From positions 1-59,009 of the IMG/VR virus record IMGVR_UViG_3300048063_000379: DNA of 59,009 bases; one strand, given 5' to 3'. The position numbers were made by a program, and so were the translations under genes. The notes below the pieces were generated by a model. The model had not been told where the DNA came from. It worked only from the letters and a program-made list of their open reading frames with translations, and searched no databases. Below are positions 1-10,136 of this stretch, in pieces; the stretch's first letter is position 1, and each line of letters starts with the position of its first letter. Source of the stretch: a virus.

Positions 1-3000
1 GATTCTTTAGAGACTAAAACTGGGAGTTTAACAACCGATATAAATACTTTAGATGGTAGGGTTGATTCCATAGAGTCATTTACCGCAAGTATTGATGATA
101 CTTATGCTACTGACACAGATGTAACTAACCTAACCAACAGAGTTGGTAGTTTAGAAACCAAAAGTGGTTCATTAGAAACTACGAATACTACTCAGAATAA
201 TAGATTAGGGTCACTTGAAACAACTTCAGGTTCTCATGACGGAAGGTTAGATTCATTAGAAACCAAGACAGGTAGTTTAGATACCACCAATACCAATCAA
301 GACGGTAGATTAGATTCAATAGAATCATTCACTGCGAGTATTGATGATACATATGCGAGTGATACAGATGTTACTACATTAAGAAATGATTTAAATACTT
401 ATACCTCATCTAACAACACAACCAACCAAAACCAAGATATTAGATTAACTAGTTTAGAAACTGAAAGTGGTAGTGTTAGAAGTGATTTTAATACCTACAC
501 ATCATCTAACGATTCGACCAATACATCACAAAATAATAGATTAAGTTCTTTAGAAACTAAGACTGGTAGTTTAGATGGTAATATTACAGGTTTAGATGGT
601 AGGTTAGATACAATAGAAGGTGGTTTAGAATTTACAGGTTCTAACGTAACTATCAAAGGTGATCTTTTAGTTAAGGGAACAGAAACAAGAGTGGATTCAA
701 CAACTGTTGAGATCGGTGATAATATCATATCTTTAAATGGTAGTGGGGCACAAAATGCGGGTATAGAGGTTAGAGACAACACTTCTCCTGATTTATTATC
801 GGGTTCATTATTATGGGACGGACAAAACAACTATTGGAAGGGTGGTCAAAAAGGATCTGAAGAAAGATTATTAGATAATACCGATTTAACCACTTTAGAT
901 AGTAGATTAGATGGTATCGAGGCAGAAACAGGAAGTTATCTTACAGACTACAACAATGAATACACAACAGGTGCTACATTTAATAGTGGTAACGGTGTAA
1001 TTACATTTAAAAGAAATGATGGTGACACATTTACTGTTGATATAGACGGTAGATTTTTAGACACAAGGGCACAAGTACATAGTGAATTATATAGTACAAA
1101 TGGTGACGCTAATGATTATACAGAATTTGGTATATATAGAAATTACGCGTCTAACGGACCTATCAGTGGTCACAACACAATATTACATGTATCTCAAACA
1201 GACGGTAATTATGGTTTCCAATTAGGGGGATCAACAATAGTTAATGGTGACGGATTATACTTTAGAAATTTTGCGGGTACTGACTCAATAACGGGATCAA
1301 CGTGGTATCACATCGCAACAAGAGATTGGGTTGATGATCAAAATTTCCTAACAGACTATAATGATGAATATACGACAGGTGCCACTTTTAATACTAGTGA
1401 CGGTGTAATTACATTCAAAAGAAATGATGGGGATACGTTTACCGTAGACATTGACGGAAGATTCCTAACAAGTTATTCTGAGACAGACACCTTAGATAGT
1501 GTAACTACAAGAGGGAATATTACAACAAACGACATAACTGTTGGTAATATAACTGCAGGACCCACTCTCGAATTGGGGGGTAATTTTAGTATACAAGGTA
1601 CTGACGGAACTTACTACCAAAGAATAAAAACTATTGACACTTCATCAACAAGTGCGAATACTTTTAGTTTTGATGTTAAATTAGGAGCGAGTGCGAATTG
1701 GAAATCATTATTAATACTTAACCAAAACGATACCGCTACTTTTTCAGGAGAAGTTATTGCTACTTCATTCACTAAAAGTGGGGGTACATCATCACAATTC
1801 TTAAAGGCGGATGGTAGTGTAGATTCAAATACATATTTAACACAGCACCCACCAATTGCATCACCAGCGTCTTCTAACAATAGTGGAAGAACATATATCC
1901 AAGATATACTATTAGACGGTAATGGACACGTAACAGGACTAACTACGGCCACTGAAACTGTCGTCAATACAGACACAAATGATATTGACTATGTGAGTTC
2001 CGCAACATTCAATACGGGTACAGGTGTAATAACAGGTACTGGTGTGGGTAATGCCGGATTTACTGTTGATATTGATGGTAGGTACGTTGAGTTAGGTGGA
2101 GGTACGATGACGGGTGGTTTAATTACAACAAATTTACAAGTTCATGGAGGTTCCTCACAAATAGTTTTAAAAGACACAACGGACGATGACGACCATTCTA
2201 TATTATTTAGAAATAACGCCGACGGTGACGATTACAAGATAACAACCAAAGACTTTACGTCAGCCGCTACGGGAGACGGATTCTACCTTGGTTCAACGGG
2301 GGGTGACAACGTTGCATTAGTAACAAACAACACAACCGCATTAAATATCGACACTTCTCAGAATTCGGTCTTTTCAGGGAACGTTACTGCATCTTCATTT
2401 ATTAAAAGTGGGGGTACTTCATCTCAATTCTTGAAAGCGGACGGTAGTGTTGATAGTAATACCTATTTAACACAACACCCGAATATATCTGCAGCATCTT
2501 CATCTAATAATAGTGGTCGAACTTACATACAAGACATATTACTTGATAGTAATGGTCATGTTACAGGTTTAACAACTGCAAGTGAGACTGTAACTAATAC
2601 AGACGAATTTACAACAGGTGCAACATTCAATACAGGTAACGGTATTATCACATTCACAAGAAATGACGGAGATACTTATACTGTAGATATTGATGGTAGG
2701 TATTTAACGTCATTCACAGAAACCGATCCAATATTTACGGCTCATGCCGCTTACAATATCACATCGACTCAAATAACTAATTGGGATACCGCATATGGAT
2801 GGGGTGACCATGCAGATGAAAATTACCTAACACAACACCCTAATGTAAATGCGGCAAGTAGTTCTAACAACAGTGGTAGAACATATATACAAGATATTTT
2901 ATTAGATGGTAATGGTCATGTTACAGGTATAACCACATCATCAGAAACTGTGGTCAATACCGATGAATATACGACAGGTTCTACTTTTAATAGTGGTACG

Positions 3001-6000
3001 GGTATCATTACATTCACAAGAAATGATGGTGACACTTATACTGTTGATATATCTGCAACATTATCGGAAGTTACTGTAACGGGTGGTACATATGATGGTT
3101 CAAGTCAAACATTAACATTGACAAAATCAGATGGCGACACGGTAGATGTTACGGGTTTTGCGTTGGATACTGACGTAAACTACTATCTAACAGGTGCAAC
3201 ATTCAATACAGGTACAGGTGTAATCACTTATAAAGTTAAGGGTGCATCCGATGTTACTGTTGATATTGATGGAAGATACTTACCACTTAGTGGGGGTACT
3301 ATTTCAAGTAATAACACATATACTTTAAAGTTAGAAAACTCAAGTAATGGGTTAGGTACGGGAATTGAATTTAGTGATAACCCAGGGGCTGGTACACAAA
3401 GAGCATATATAACACATTACCATGGTGACGGTTCTAGTTATGGTTCTGGTGCGTCTATAGTGTTATCAACAAATCAACCCACAATGACAATACTTGCCGA
3501 TGGTAAGTTAATGTACAAAGAAGGTATATACTCCAAACCGGCGACAGGTACAGGTGCGGGTACAAGAAAAGATCAAAATTGGGATACCGCTTATGGGTGG
3601 GGAGATCACAGTACTGTTGGATATCTAACTGGTTTTACTGAAACCTATACCGAACATGAGAATATAAGTGCGGCTTCCTCCTCTAATAATAGTGGAAGGA
3701 CATACATTCAAGATATATTAGTTGATAGTAATGGTCATATAACTGGTATCACTACCGCAACAGAAACTGTTACTAATACAGACACAATCGATTATATTAA
3801 TTCAGCGACATTCAATACAGGTACAGGTGTAATAACAGGTACTGGTGTGGGTAACGCAGGATTCACTGTAGATATTGATGGTAGATTTGTAAAATTAGGT
3901 GGAGACACCATGACAGGTACTCTTGACGTACACGTTCCTGATGCAGGTACAATATTAAGTTCAGGTAATTCATCTGCAACAGGTACACCTGACCAATTCT
4001 TCATTAAACACGTTAATGGTGGTGTTGCAATTGGGAACCTTAGAGGTGATATAAACTTCACAAGCGGTAACTTAAAGAATGACGGTAATCTCATATGGGA
4101 TGCCGGTGATTTCACATCAACCAACATAAGTAATTGGGACACCGCATATGGATGGGGTGATCACAGCACTGTAGGATACCTAACAGGATATACCGATACA
4201 AATGATATCGATTATGTTAATTCAGCAACATTTAATACAGGTACAGGTGTCGTAACATTATCGGGTGTTGGAAATGCGGGTGCAACTGTTGACCTTGATG
4301 GTAGATACCTATTAGATACAACAGACACATTTACGGGAGCACTTACAATTGCCGGTGATATAAGAGGTAATGGTCAACAACTAATATTAAACGCAGGTGA
4401 GTCCTACGCATATGCAACAGGACAGACAAACGAATATGTTTATATCAATGCAGAACAAGGTCTTGAGGTTAATTCAGAAACAGGTAATTGGACAGTAAAC
4501 GGATGGTCAGATAGAAAAACAGCATTACTTAGAGGGGATTTACTTAGGTTAGATGGGGAAGACCTCACCAAAACTAATATCCAAAACTTCAAAACCGCAT
4601 ATGGATGGGGTGACCATTCCACTGAAGGGTACGTGAAAAATGACGAGTATACAACAGGTGCCACATTTAATAGTGGTAATGGTATAATCACATTTACAAG
4701 AAATGATGGTGACACATATACGGTTGATGTAGACAATAGATATCTACAATTGTCGGGAGGATCGTTATCGGGTAATCTTAATATGACAGGTACTAACCCA
4801 ATGATAAAGTTTGTTCCGACAGGAACTAATGATGGTGCGGGTATTAGATTTAACTACACCAATAATGATGGTGAAATGGAGTTTTGGACTTCTGATGATT
4901 ATAGTGAACCATTTGTTTGGAGAGCATACGATGTAGGTTTAGATGGGACTGGAAACTATCAAGAGTGGATGAAACTCTACCAAAAGAAACTTTATATTGA
5001 CGGTGAGGAATTAAGTAAAACAAACATACAGAACTTTAAAACCGCATATGCATGGGGTGACCATTCAATAGCGGGATACTCGGAAGTTGATTATTACACT
5101 ACAGGTGCCACTTTTAATAATGGTTCAGGTACCCTTGAATTCACAAGAAATGATGGAAACACTTACAGTGTAAGTTTATCATCGGCCCTAGTAGACGTTA
5201 CTGTAACGAGTGGTACATATAACAGTAGTAATCAGATACTAACCTTAACCAAATCAAACGGAAGTACCGTAGATATTTCAGGGTTTGCGGTTGATACAGA
5301 TGTTAACTGGTATACGACAAGTGCATCATTCAATACGAGTAACGGTATTATAACAGGGACACACCATGGAGGTACATGGACTGTCGATATTGATGGTAGG
5401 TATGGTTTAAAATCACTTTCAGAAAATAAAACATATACAAGTGGTGGTAATGCTGTTGGTTCCTATTTAGGTGGACACTACTCAGGTGGTGGTACAGAAA
5501 AACCAAATTCAGCAACGTTTGGATCAGGAAAACTGAAGATAGCGATGCTATCAAACACTAACCTTGGATTCGGGGGATCTTGGAATGATGTACTTTGGAT
5601 TAGTGCATATAATGGTAGTGATGTAAAAGGGTCACACGCATTGGTGTTCGACAAGTACAGTACAAATGTTTACGTCTCTGACCAATCATACGACTCGGCG
5701 TCATGGGGTACTGGATACCAATTATGGCACACCGGACACTTCCAACAAAGCAGTATTAATAATTGGAATACCGCATATGGATGGGGAGACCACTCAGCGG
5801 CAGGATATGCATCAGGTGACTTCCTATTAAAATCTGGTGGAACTATGAGTGGTGCCATTAACATGAACGGTAGTGGTATTGATATGGTTAATGGTTCGAT
5901 AAGTAATGTTAACCATATTACAATTGCAGACCCAGGACCAACAGAAGGTATTGAATGGTTAGGTGGTAATGGGTTTAGAATTGTTGAATCACCAAACGAC

Positions 6001-7842
6001 TTAACAACAAACAGTGGTGGTAATTTACAATTCGTTAAATCAAGTACAAGAATATTAACTTTAGGATCAAATGGTCAGTCAGAATTTACTGATAAGTTAA
6101 CTCTAACATCTTCTACTTCAGGATCAACAATATTTGATATCCAAGGTACAAGTGGCCAGTTATTCTCAATCACTGATGATTTGACGGGTGATCTATTCGC
6201 GGTTTCAGATTCATCAGGTGTACCAATCCTAAATGTTAATGCGAATGGTGCGGTAACACTCGACCCACTTGGTTCTTTATATGTTGGAAATAATAAAGTA
6301 ATTAATGGTAGTGGTAATATTGAGTTTGATGGACCTGTAACCACATCCAACCAAGGTAGAGGTATCTATTGGACAGGTTATGATAAAGAAGGTACCACAG
6401 ATTTCTCAGATACCGCACATATATTACACACAAGTAATAGTGGTGGATTGGCAGGTTCTGTCATTGAGATTAAATCACATAACGATGCAACTGATGGTGT
6501 TAACTTTGTGGTTAATGGTAACAGTGCGGTTAGAATCAATGGTAACATTGTGGTTCACGCAGGTAACTATACTTCATACCAACAACACCCAACGATTACC
6601 GCGGCTAATTCTTCAGATAACTCGGGTAGAACATATATACAAGACATCTTATTAGATGGTAACGGACACGTTACGGGTGTTACAACAGCAACAGAGACAG
6701 TTACCGATAGTGGAAATGATAATGATATAGATTACATAAGTGGAGCTACGTTTGATGATACTACAGGTGTAATTACAGGCACAGGAACAGGTAATGCTGG
6801 ATTTACTGTCGATATTGATGGTAGGTATTTAACTACTGAAACTTATACAGCACACGATAATATTACTGCGGCCACATCTTCTAACAATAGTGGTAGAACG
6901 TATGTTCAAGACATTTTAGTAGATGGTAACGGACACGTTACGGGTATAACTACGGCTACAGAAACAGTCACCGATAGTGGAAATGATAATTACTATGTTG
7001 ATGGATTAAGTTTCGATACTGGTAATGGTGTTCTTACGGCGAGTGTGAATGGGGCAACTAATCAGACAGTCGATTTAGACGGTAGGTATTTAGGAACAGG
7101 AGACAAGGCGGCAGATTCTGATTTACTTGATGGTTTAGACCTTCATACGGGACGTAACAATGAGGCAAATAAAGTAGTACGTACAGATGCAAACGGTTAT
7201 ATCCAAGCTGGTTGGATTAATACAACATCGGGAGCGAACGGTGCTTCAGATACCATAAGTAGAATTTACGCGTCGGGAGATGGTTATATTAGATATTATA
7301 GTAAGGCCGACTTCATTAGTCAATTAGGTTTAATTACTACAGGTAATATTGGTTCACAATCTGTAAATTATGCAACAACGGCAGGATCGGCGGATATGAT
7401 TGATGGTGTTGCATTTAGAAACACAAATTCAACTGGAGGGATTGATGCGGACTCCTTAAATAGTGCGGGTATCACATACTACACAGGTGGTGTGACAAAC
7501 TTCTCAGGTAACGCAACTGACGGAGCTCTTTACTCACAAATATATAGTTCATCATGGCAACATCAAATTGCGGGTGACTATAGAAGTGGACGAATTGCGG
7601 TTAGAGGTAAAAATAATAATACTTGGCAATCTTGGAAAAAGATACCGGCGGTTAATGTTTCTACATTCAGTAATGTGGGTACCGTTACTTTTACCCATGG
7701 TTTAGGAACCGACAACGTGATTGTACAGGTATATGATAGTAATGGTGATTTATTTTTCCCTTCGGCAATAAATTCTTTAAATGGGGTGGTTGTGGTTAAA
7801 TTTGAAACAAATAGATCAGGAAGAGTAGTCGTAACAGGATAA
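1..7842 (+). CDS. Giant repeat-built tail fibre protein (5' end outside window)
   Basis: The frame is open from base 1, so at least 2613 residues are present and the N-terminus lies upstream; the first GTG at 691 is internal. Residues 1-210 are heptad-like repeats of the SLETKTGSLD type, expected to form a trimeric coiled coil. A module around 'IGDNIISLNG' follows, as seen in fibre proteins of large T4-like phages. The bulk consists of three interleaved families: about 13 copies of ATFN-GxGxITF-DIDGRY, 6 copies of GRTYIQDILLDGNGHVTG and 6 copies of TAYGWGDHSxxGY. The last ~200 residues carry 'GRIAVRGKNNNTWQSWKKI', similar to distal fibre tips, and end in a small beta domain. Role inferred: long tail fibre or host-recognition spike. 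The stop is 11 nt before three paralogous fibre-like genes. Recombination among the repeats could change its length. Confidence 0.88.
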   Translation, partial: DSLETKTGSLTTDINTLDGRVDSIESFTASIDDTYATDTDVTNLTNRVGSLETKSGSLETTNTTQNNRLGSLETTSGSHDGRLDSLETKTGSLDTTNTNQDGRLDSIESFTASIDDTYASDTDVTTLRNDLNTYTSSNNTTNQNQDIRLTSLETESGSVRSDFNTYTSSNDSTNTSQNNRLSSLETKTGSLDGNITGLDGRLDTIEGGLEFTGSNVTIKGDLLVKGTETRVDSTTVEIGDNIISLNGSGAQNAGIEVRDNTSPDLLSGSLLWDGQNNYWKGGQKGSEERLLDNTDLTTLDSRLDGIEAETGSYLTDYNNEYTTGATFNSGNGVITFKRNDGDTFTVDIDGRFLDTRAQVHSELYSTNGDANDYTEFGIYRNYASNGPISGHNTILHVSQTDGNYGFQLGGSTIVNGDGLYFRNFAGTDSITGSTWYHIATRDWVDDQNFLTDYNDEYTTGATFNTSDGVITFKRNDGDTFTVDIDGRFLTSYSETDTLDSVTTRGNITTNDITVGNITAGPTLELGGNFSIQGTDGTYYQRIKTIDTSSTSANTFSFDVKLGASANWKSLLILNQNDTATFSGEVIATSFTKSGGTSSQFLKADGSVDSNTYLTQHPPIASPASSNNSGRTYIQDILLDGNGHVTGLTTATETVVNTDTNDIDYVSSATFNTGTGVITGTGVGNAGFTVDIDGRYVELGGGTMTGGLITTNLQVHGGSSQIVLKDTTDDDDHSILFRNNADGDDYKITTKDFTSAATGDGFYLGSTGGDNVALVTNNTTALNIDTSQNSVFSGNVTASSFIKSGGTSSQFLKADGSVDSNTYLTQHPNISAASSSNNSGRTYIQDILLDSNGHVTGLTTASETVTNTDEFTTGATFNTGNGIITFTRNDGDTYTVDIDGRYLTSFTETDPIFTAHAAYNITSTQITNWDTAYGWGDHADENYLTQHPNVNAASSSNNSGRTYIQDILLDGNGHVTGITTSSETVVNTDEYTTGSTFNSGTGIITFTRNDGDTYTVDISATLSEVTVTGGTYDGSSQTLTLTKSDGDTVDVTGFALDTDVNYYLTGATFNTGTGVITYKVKGASDVTVDIDGRYLPLSGGTISSNNTYTLKLENSSNGLGTGIEFSDNPGAGTQRAYITHYHGDGSSYGSGASIVLSTNQPTMTILADGKLMYKEGIYSKPATGTGAGTRKDQNWDTAYGWGDHSTVGYLTGFTETYTEHENISAASSSNNSGRTYIQDILVDSNGHITGITTATETVTNTDTIDYINSATFNTGTGVITGTGVGNAGFTVDIDGRFVKLGGDTMTGTLDVHVPDAGTILSSGNSSATGTPDQFFIKHVNGGVAIGNLRGDINFTSGNLKNDGNLIWDAGDFTSTNISNWDTAYGWGDHSTVGYLTGYTDTNDIDYVNSATFNTGTGVVTLSGVGNAGATVDLDGRYLLDTTDTFTGALTIAGDIRGNGQQLILNAGESYAYATGQTNEYVYINAEQGLEVNSETGNWTVNGWSDRKTALLRGDLLRLDGEDLTKTNIQNFKTAYGWGDHSTEGYVKNDEYTTGATFNSGNGIITFTRNDGDTYTVDVDNRYLQLSGGSLSGNLNMTGTNPMIKFVPTGTNDGAGIRFNYTNNDGEMEFWTSDDYSEPFVWRAYDVGLDGTGNYQEWMKLYQKKLYIDGEELSKTNIQNFKTAYAWGDHSIAGYSEVDYYTTGATFNNGSGTLEFTRNDGNTYSVSLSSALVDVTVTSGTYNSSNQILTLTKSNGSTVDISGFAVDTDVNWYTTSASFNTSNGIITGTHHGGTWTVDIDGRYGLKSLSENKTYTSGGNAVGSYLGGHYSGGGTEKPNSATFGSGKLKIAMLSNTNLGFGGSWNDVLWISAYNGSDVKGSHALVFDKYSTNVYVSDQSYDSASWGTGYQLWHTGHFQQSSINNWNTAYGWGDHSAAGYASGDFLLKSGGTMSGAINMNGSGIDMVNGSISNVNHITIADPGPTEGIEWLGGNGFRIVESPNDLTTNSGGNLQFVKSSTRILTLGSNGQSEFTDKLTLTSSTSGSTIFDIQGTSGQLFSITDDLTGDLFAVSDSSGVPILNVNANGAVTLDPLGSLYVGNNKVINGSGNIEFDGPVTTSNQGRGIYWTGYDKEGTTDFSDTAHILHTSNSGGLAGSVIEIKSHNDATDGVNFVVNGNSAVRINGNIVVHAGNYTSYQQHPTITAANSSDNSGRTYIQDILLDGNGHVTGVTTATETVTDSGNDNDIDYISGATFDDTTGVITGTGTGNAGFTVDIDGRYLTTETYTAHDNITAATSSNNSGRTYVQDILVDGNGHVTGITTATETVTDSGNDNYYVDGLSFDTGNGVLTASVNGATNQTVDLDGRYLGTGDKAADSDLLDGLDLHTGRNNEANKVVRTDANGYIQAGWINTTSGANGASDTISRIYASGDGYIRYYSKADFISQLGLITTGNIGSQSVNYATTAGSADMIDGVAFRNTNSTGGIDADSLNSAGITYYTGGVTNFSGNATDGALYSQIYSSSWQHQIAGDYRSGRIAVRGKNNNTWQSWKKIPAVNVSTFSNVGTVTFTHGLGTDNVIVQVYDSNGDLFFPSAINSLNGVVVVKFETNRSGRVVVTG
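958..7095 (+). repeat. Interleaved protein-level repeats inside the tail fibre gene
   Basis: Three repeat families alternate within the fibre reading frame. The ATFN...VDIDGRY unit (about 32 residues) recurs from near 960 to 7090. The SSNNSGRTYIQDIL unit recurs near 1870, 2500, 2860, 3680, 6610 and 6880. The AYGWGDHS unit recurs near 2785, 3590, 4145, 4600, 5050 and 5775. Copies differ mostly at synonymous or conservative positions, so they are old duplications kept under protein-level selection, not recent DNA copies. Confidence 0.85.
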
Positions 7843-7853
7843 AAAAGAGTTAA

Positions 7854-8993
7854 ATGATTAGAGAAAACGTAATAGTTAGTGGTTCACTTGACGTGAGTGG
7901 ACAATTTATCATACCAAGAGGTAGTAGAGGGGAAAGACCTACTTCACCTGAGATAGGTTCTATGTACTTAGAAGAATCTACAAGTGGTAGTTTCGTTGTT
8001 ACATACACTGGTTCATCTAATTATGATGATGGTTGGGAACCAGTGGGTTCGCAAGATACTGACAGAACAGGATTCAAATACAGACAAATAATAAACTATT
8101 CATATTTGGCAGGTGGATATAAGTCAGGTTCACCTTGGAAGAATGTACATAAAACAATTAACGCAACCGACCAAACATCTCACTTAGGTGAGTTATTAGA
8201 TTACCCTGCAAACTATACCTCAGGGGCGTGTAGTAAAACTAAATTATTTCTTTGGTCAACAAATACGGATGGTGCTCATAAAGGCGCAACTAACATACAC
8301 TCAACACATACATCAGGTATTGATATGGTGAATGAAACAACATACACCCACCAATCTAAATGGGATTTATTAAATGCGAGAGATGATTGTGGTACCCTAT
8401 TTAAAGAAACGGAGTTTGCGTATGTTTTTGGTGGATCTGTAGCAACAGTTGAGAAATTCAATTTAACAAATGAGACAATGTATACCACTTATTATCCTGG
8501 TGGTTCACCATATGTAACAACAACTTCATCTATTACAAGTACTTTAGGTTCATCAGGATTCTCTGATGAAAATTATGGTTACGGTTACGGTTCTGAAAGT
8601 GGAAACAAATGTCACTTTGCTACTGATGTGTTCGAGACAAGGGCATCCTCATGGGCGTCTAGTGGACAACAGAAAGGGATTAGTTCTAAGGTTGGTAAAG
8701 GGTATTGTGGAAATGAAGGTACATATAATGGGGGTTATAATTTGAGAAGATGGGATGTCTTTACTGAAACCAATATAGGTAATGTACCTAAACCCCACCA
8801 AAATTGTGGTGAAGAAAACTTCACATTAGGACAAGACCATCAATACATGTTAGCAACATACGATGGTACAGGTCAAACAAATACAAGTTGGAAATTCTCA
8901 TATACGACAGATACGGGTACGGTAAATCCTGCAGGGTTAGCACCAGGTGTTAACGCAGGTGCATCATCAGGACATTGTGGTTGGAGAAATTAA
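7854..8993 (+). CDS. Fibre-associated adhesin-like protein, paralog 1 of 3
   Basis: 379 aa. First of three tandem paralogs. It begins with an IxENVIVSGSLxVSG-type N-terminus also seen in virion fibre proteins, followed by an SxGSMYLEES-TYTG strand region and the conserved core 'YSYLAGGYKSGSPWKNVHK', 'GELLDYPANYTSGAC' and 'GYNLRRWD'. It ends in a conserved SSGHCGWRN. Several conserved Cys (in TSGAC, NCGEE and GHCGW) could make disulfides or bind metal. The repeated short aromatic/Gly strands suggest a beta-propeller or beta-sandwich, but no enzyme motif is visible. Lying directly after the fibre gene, it is probably a virion tip protein or receptor-binding adhesin; this is inference from position and composition. 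Confidence 0.75.
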   Translation: MIRENVIVSGSLDVSGQFIIPRGSRGERPTSPEIGSMYLEESTSGSFVVTYTGSSNYDDGWEPVGSQDTDRTGFKYRQIINYSYLAGGYKSGSPWKNVHKTINATDQTSHLGELLDYPANYTSGACSKTKLFLWSTNTDGAHKGATNIHSTHTSGIDMVNETTYTHQSKWDLLNARDDCGTLFKETEFAYVFGGSVATVEKFNLTNETMYTTYYPGGSPYVTTTSSITSTLGSSGFSDENYGYGYGSESGNKCHFATDVFETRASSWASSGQQKGISSKVGKGYCGNEGTYNGGYNLRRWDVFTETNIGNVPKPHQNCGEENFTLGQDHQYMLATYDGTGQTNTSWKFSYTTDTGTVNPAGLAPGVNAGASSGHCGWRN

Positions 8994-9005
8994 CTATTTA
9001 TAGAT

Positions 9006-10124
9006 ATGATATTTGAAAATTTAGAAATTAGTGGGTCGTTAAGAGGTCAGGGAATAACAAGACCACCCTCAGGTGCAAAGGCGGATAGACCTTCCTCACC
9101 TGAAAAAGGATCTATGTTCTTAGAAATGACGACATCGGGTAGTTTCGACAATAGTTTTCTAATGGTTTACACGGGTAATGGAAATGATTCTGGTTGGGAG
9201 AGAATTGCGAATCAAAGTAATTTTGGTAAAACCAGTTTTAGGTTCAATCAAATTATTAACTACTCTTATTTGGCGGGAGGGTATAAATCCTCATCACCTT
9301 GGAAGAATGTACATAAGACGGTAAACTCTACAGATCAAACATCACACTTGGGTGAATTGTTAGATTATCCTGCATCATATACTTCAGGTGCGTGTAGTAG
9401 AACTATTTTCTACGTATGGTCTGTTAATAATGATGGTGCATGGAAGAGTGCGAGTAATGTACATGGTACATATACATCTGCGATTAATATGGTAACCGAT
9501 ACTAATTATACACACACCGCTGAGATGGATACTAATATAGCAAGAAGTGATTTAGGTACGATGCATAAGGAAACAGAAATGGCATATCTTTTTAGTGGGG
9601 GTAGTGCCACTGTTGAGTTATTTAATTTAACCACAGAATCCTTACATACGGCATATACACTATCAACAATAAACGGTAGTGATGGTGGTTCGGCATTTTC
9701 GGATGAACTATATGGTTATGGTTGGACTTCAAGTGGAGGTGTCAAATTAAACTTTTCAACGGAAACTTTTGCAACATCCCCTCATTGGTCAAACCATTCA
9801 CAACAAAAAGGTATCTCATCTAAAGTTGGTAAAGGTTATGCCGGTAATGAAGGTTCATATAGTGGTGGTTATAACTTAAGGAGATGGAGTAATCAAACAG
9901 ACACCAATATAGGTAATGTTGTCAAACCCGATGGTAACTGTGGTGAAGAGAATTTTACTATGGGTCAAGATTGGCAATACATGTTAGGTAATTATAATGG
10001 TCTCCAAAACAATAATTCATGGAAATTTACATACGCAACTGATACGGGTACAACAAGTGTAAGTGGGTTAAATCCCGCAGTAAACGCTGGTACTTCATCA
10101 GGTCATTGTGGTTGGAGAGAATAA
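9006..10124 (+). CDS. Fibre-associated adhesin-like protein, paralog 2 of 3
   Basis: 372 aa, colinear with both neighbouring paralogs. Core landmarks 'NYSYLAGGYKSSSPWKNV', 'LGELLDYPASYTSGAC', 'KGISSKVGKGYAGNEGS' and 'SSGHCGWRE' are kept. The central segment (about residues 140-260) and the segment just after the N-terminal leader differ most, as expected if those surfaces contact different receptors. The start is 12 nt after the preceding stop and lies within a TATTTATA-containing spacer, so a separate promoter is possible. Expected to be a virion surface protein; the exact role is unknown. Confidence 0.75.
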   Translation: MIFENLEISGSLRGQGITRPPSGAKADRPSSPEKGSMFLEMTTSGSFDNSFLMVYTGNGNDSGWERIANQSNFGKTSFRFNQIINYSYLAGGYKSSSPWKNVHKTVNSTDQTSHLGELLDYPASYTSGACSRTIFYVWSVNNDGAWKSASNVHGTYTSAINMVTDTNYTHTAEMDTNIARSDLGTMHKETEMAYLFSGGSATVELFNLTTESLHTAYTLSTINGSDGGSAFSDELYGYGWTSSGGVKLNFSTETFATSPHWSNHSQQKGISSKVGKGYAGNEGSYSGGYNLRRWSNQTDTNIGNVVKPDGNCGEENFTMGQDWQYMLGNYNGLQNNNSWKFTYATDTGTTSVSGLNPAVNAGTSSGHCGWRE

Positions 10125-10136
10125 AATTTTAAGAAT

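Noticed and set aside
1614-1976. Minus-strand reading frames inside the fibre gene
   Set aside because: They mirror the repeat codons of the fibre gene, have low-complexity Val/Ser/Pro content and no start context.
691-7842. Fibre gene starting at the GTG at 691
   Set aside because: The frame is open and fibre-like (SLETKTGSL heptads) from base 1, so 691 is internal.
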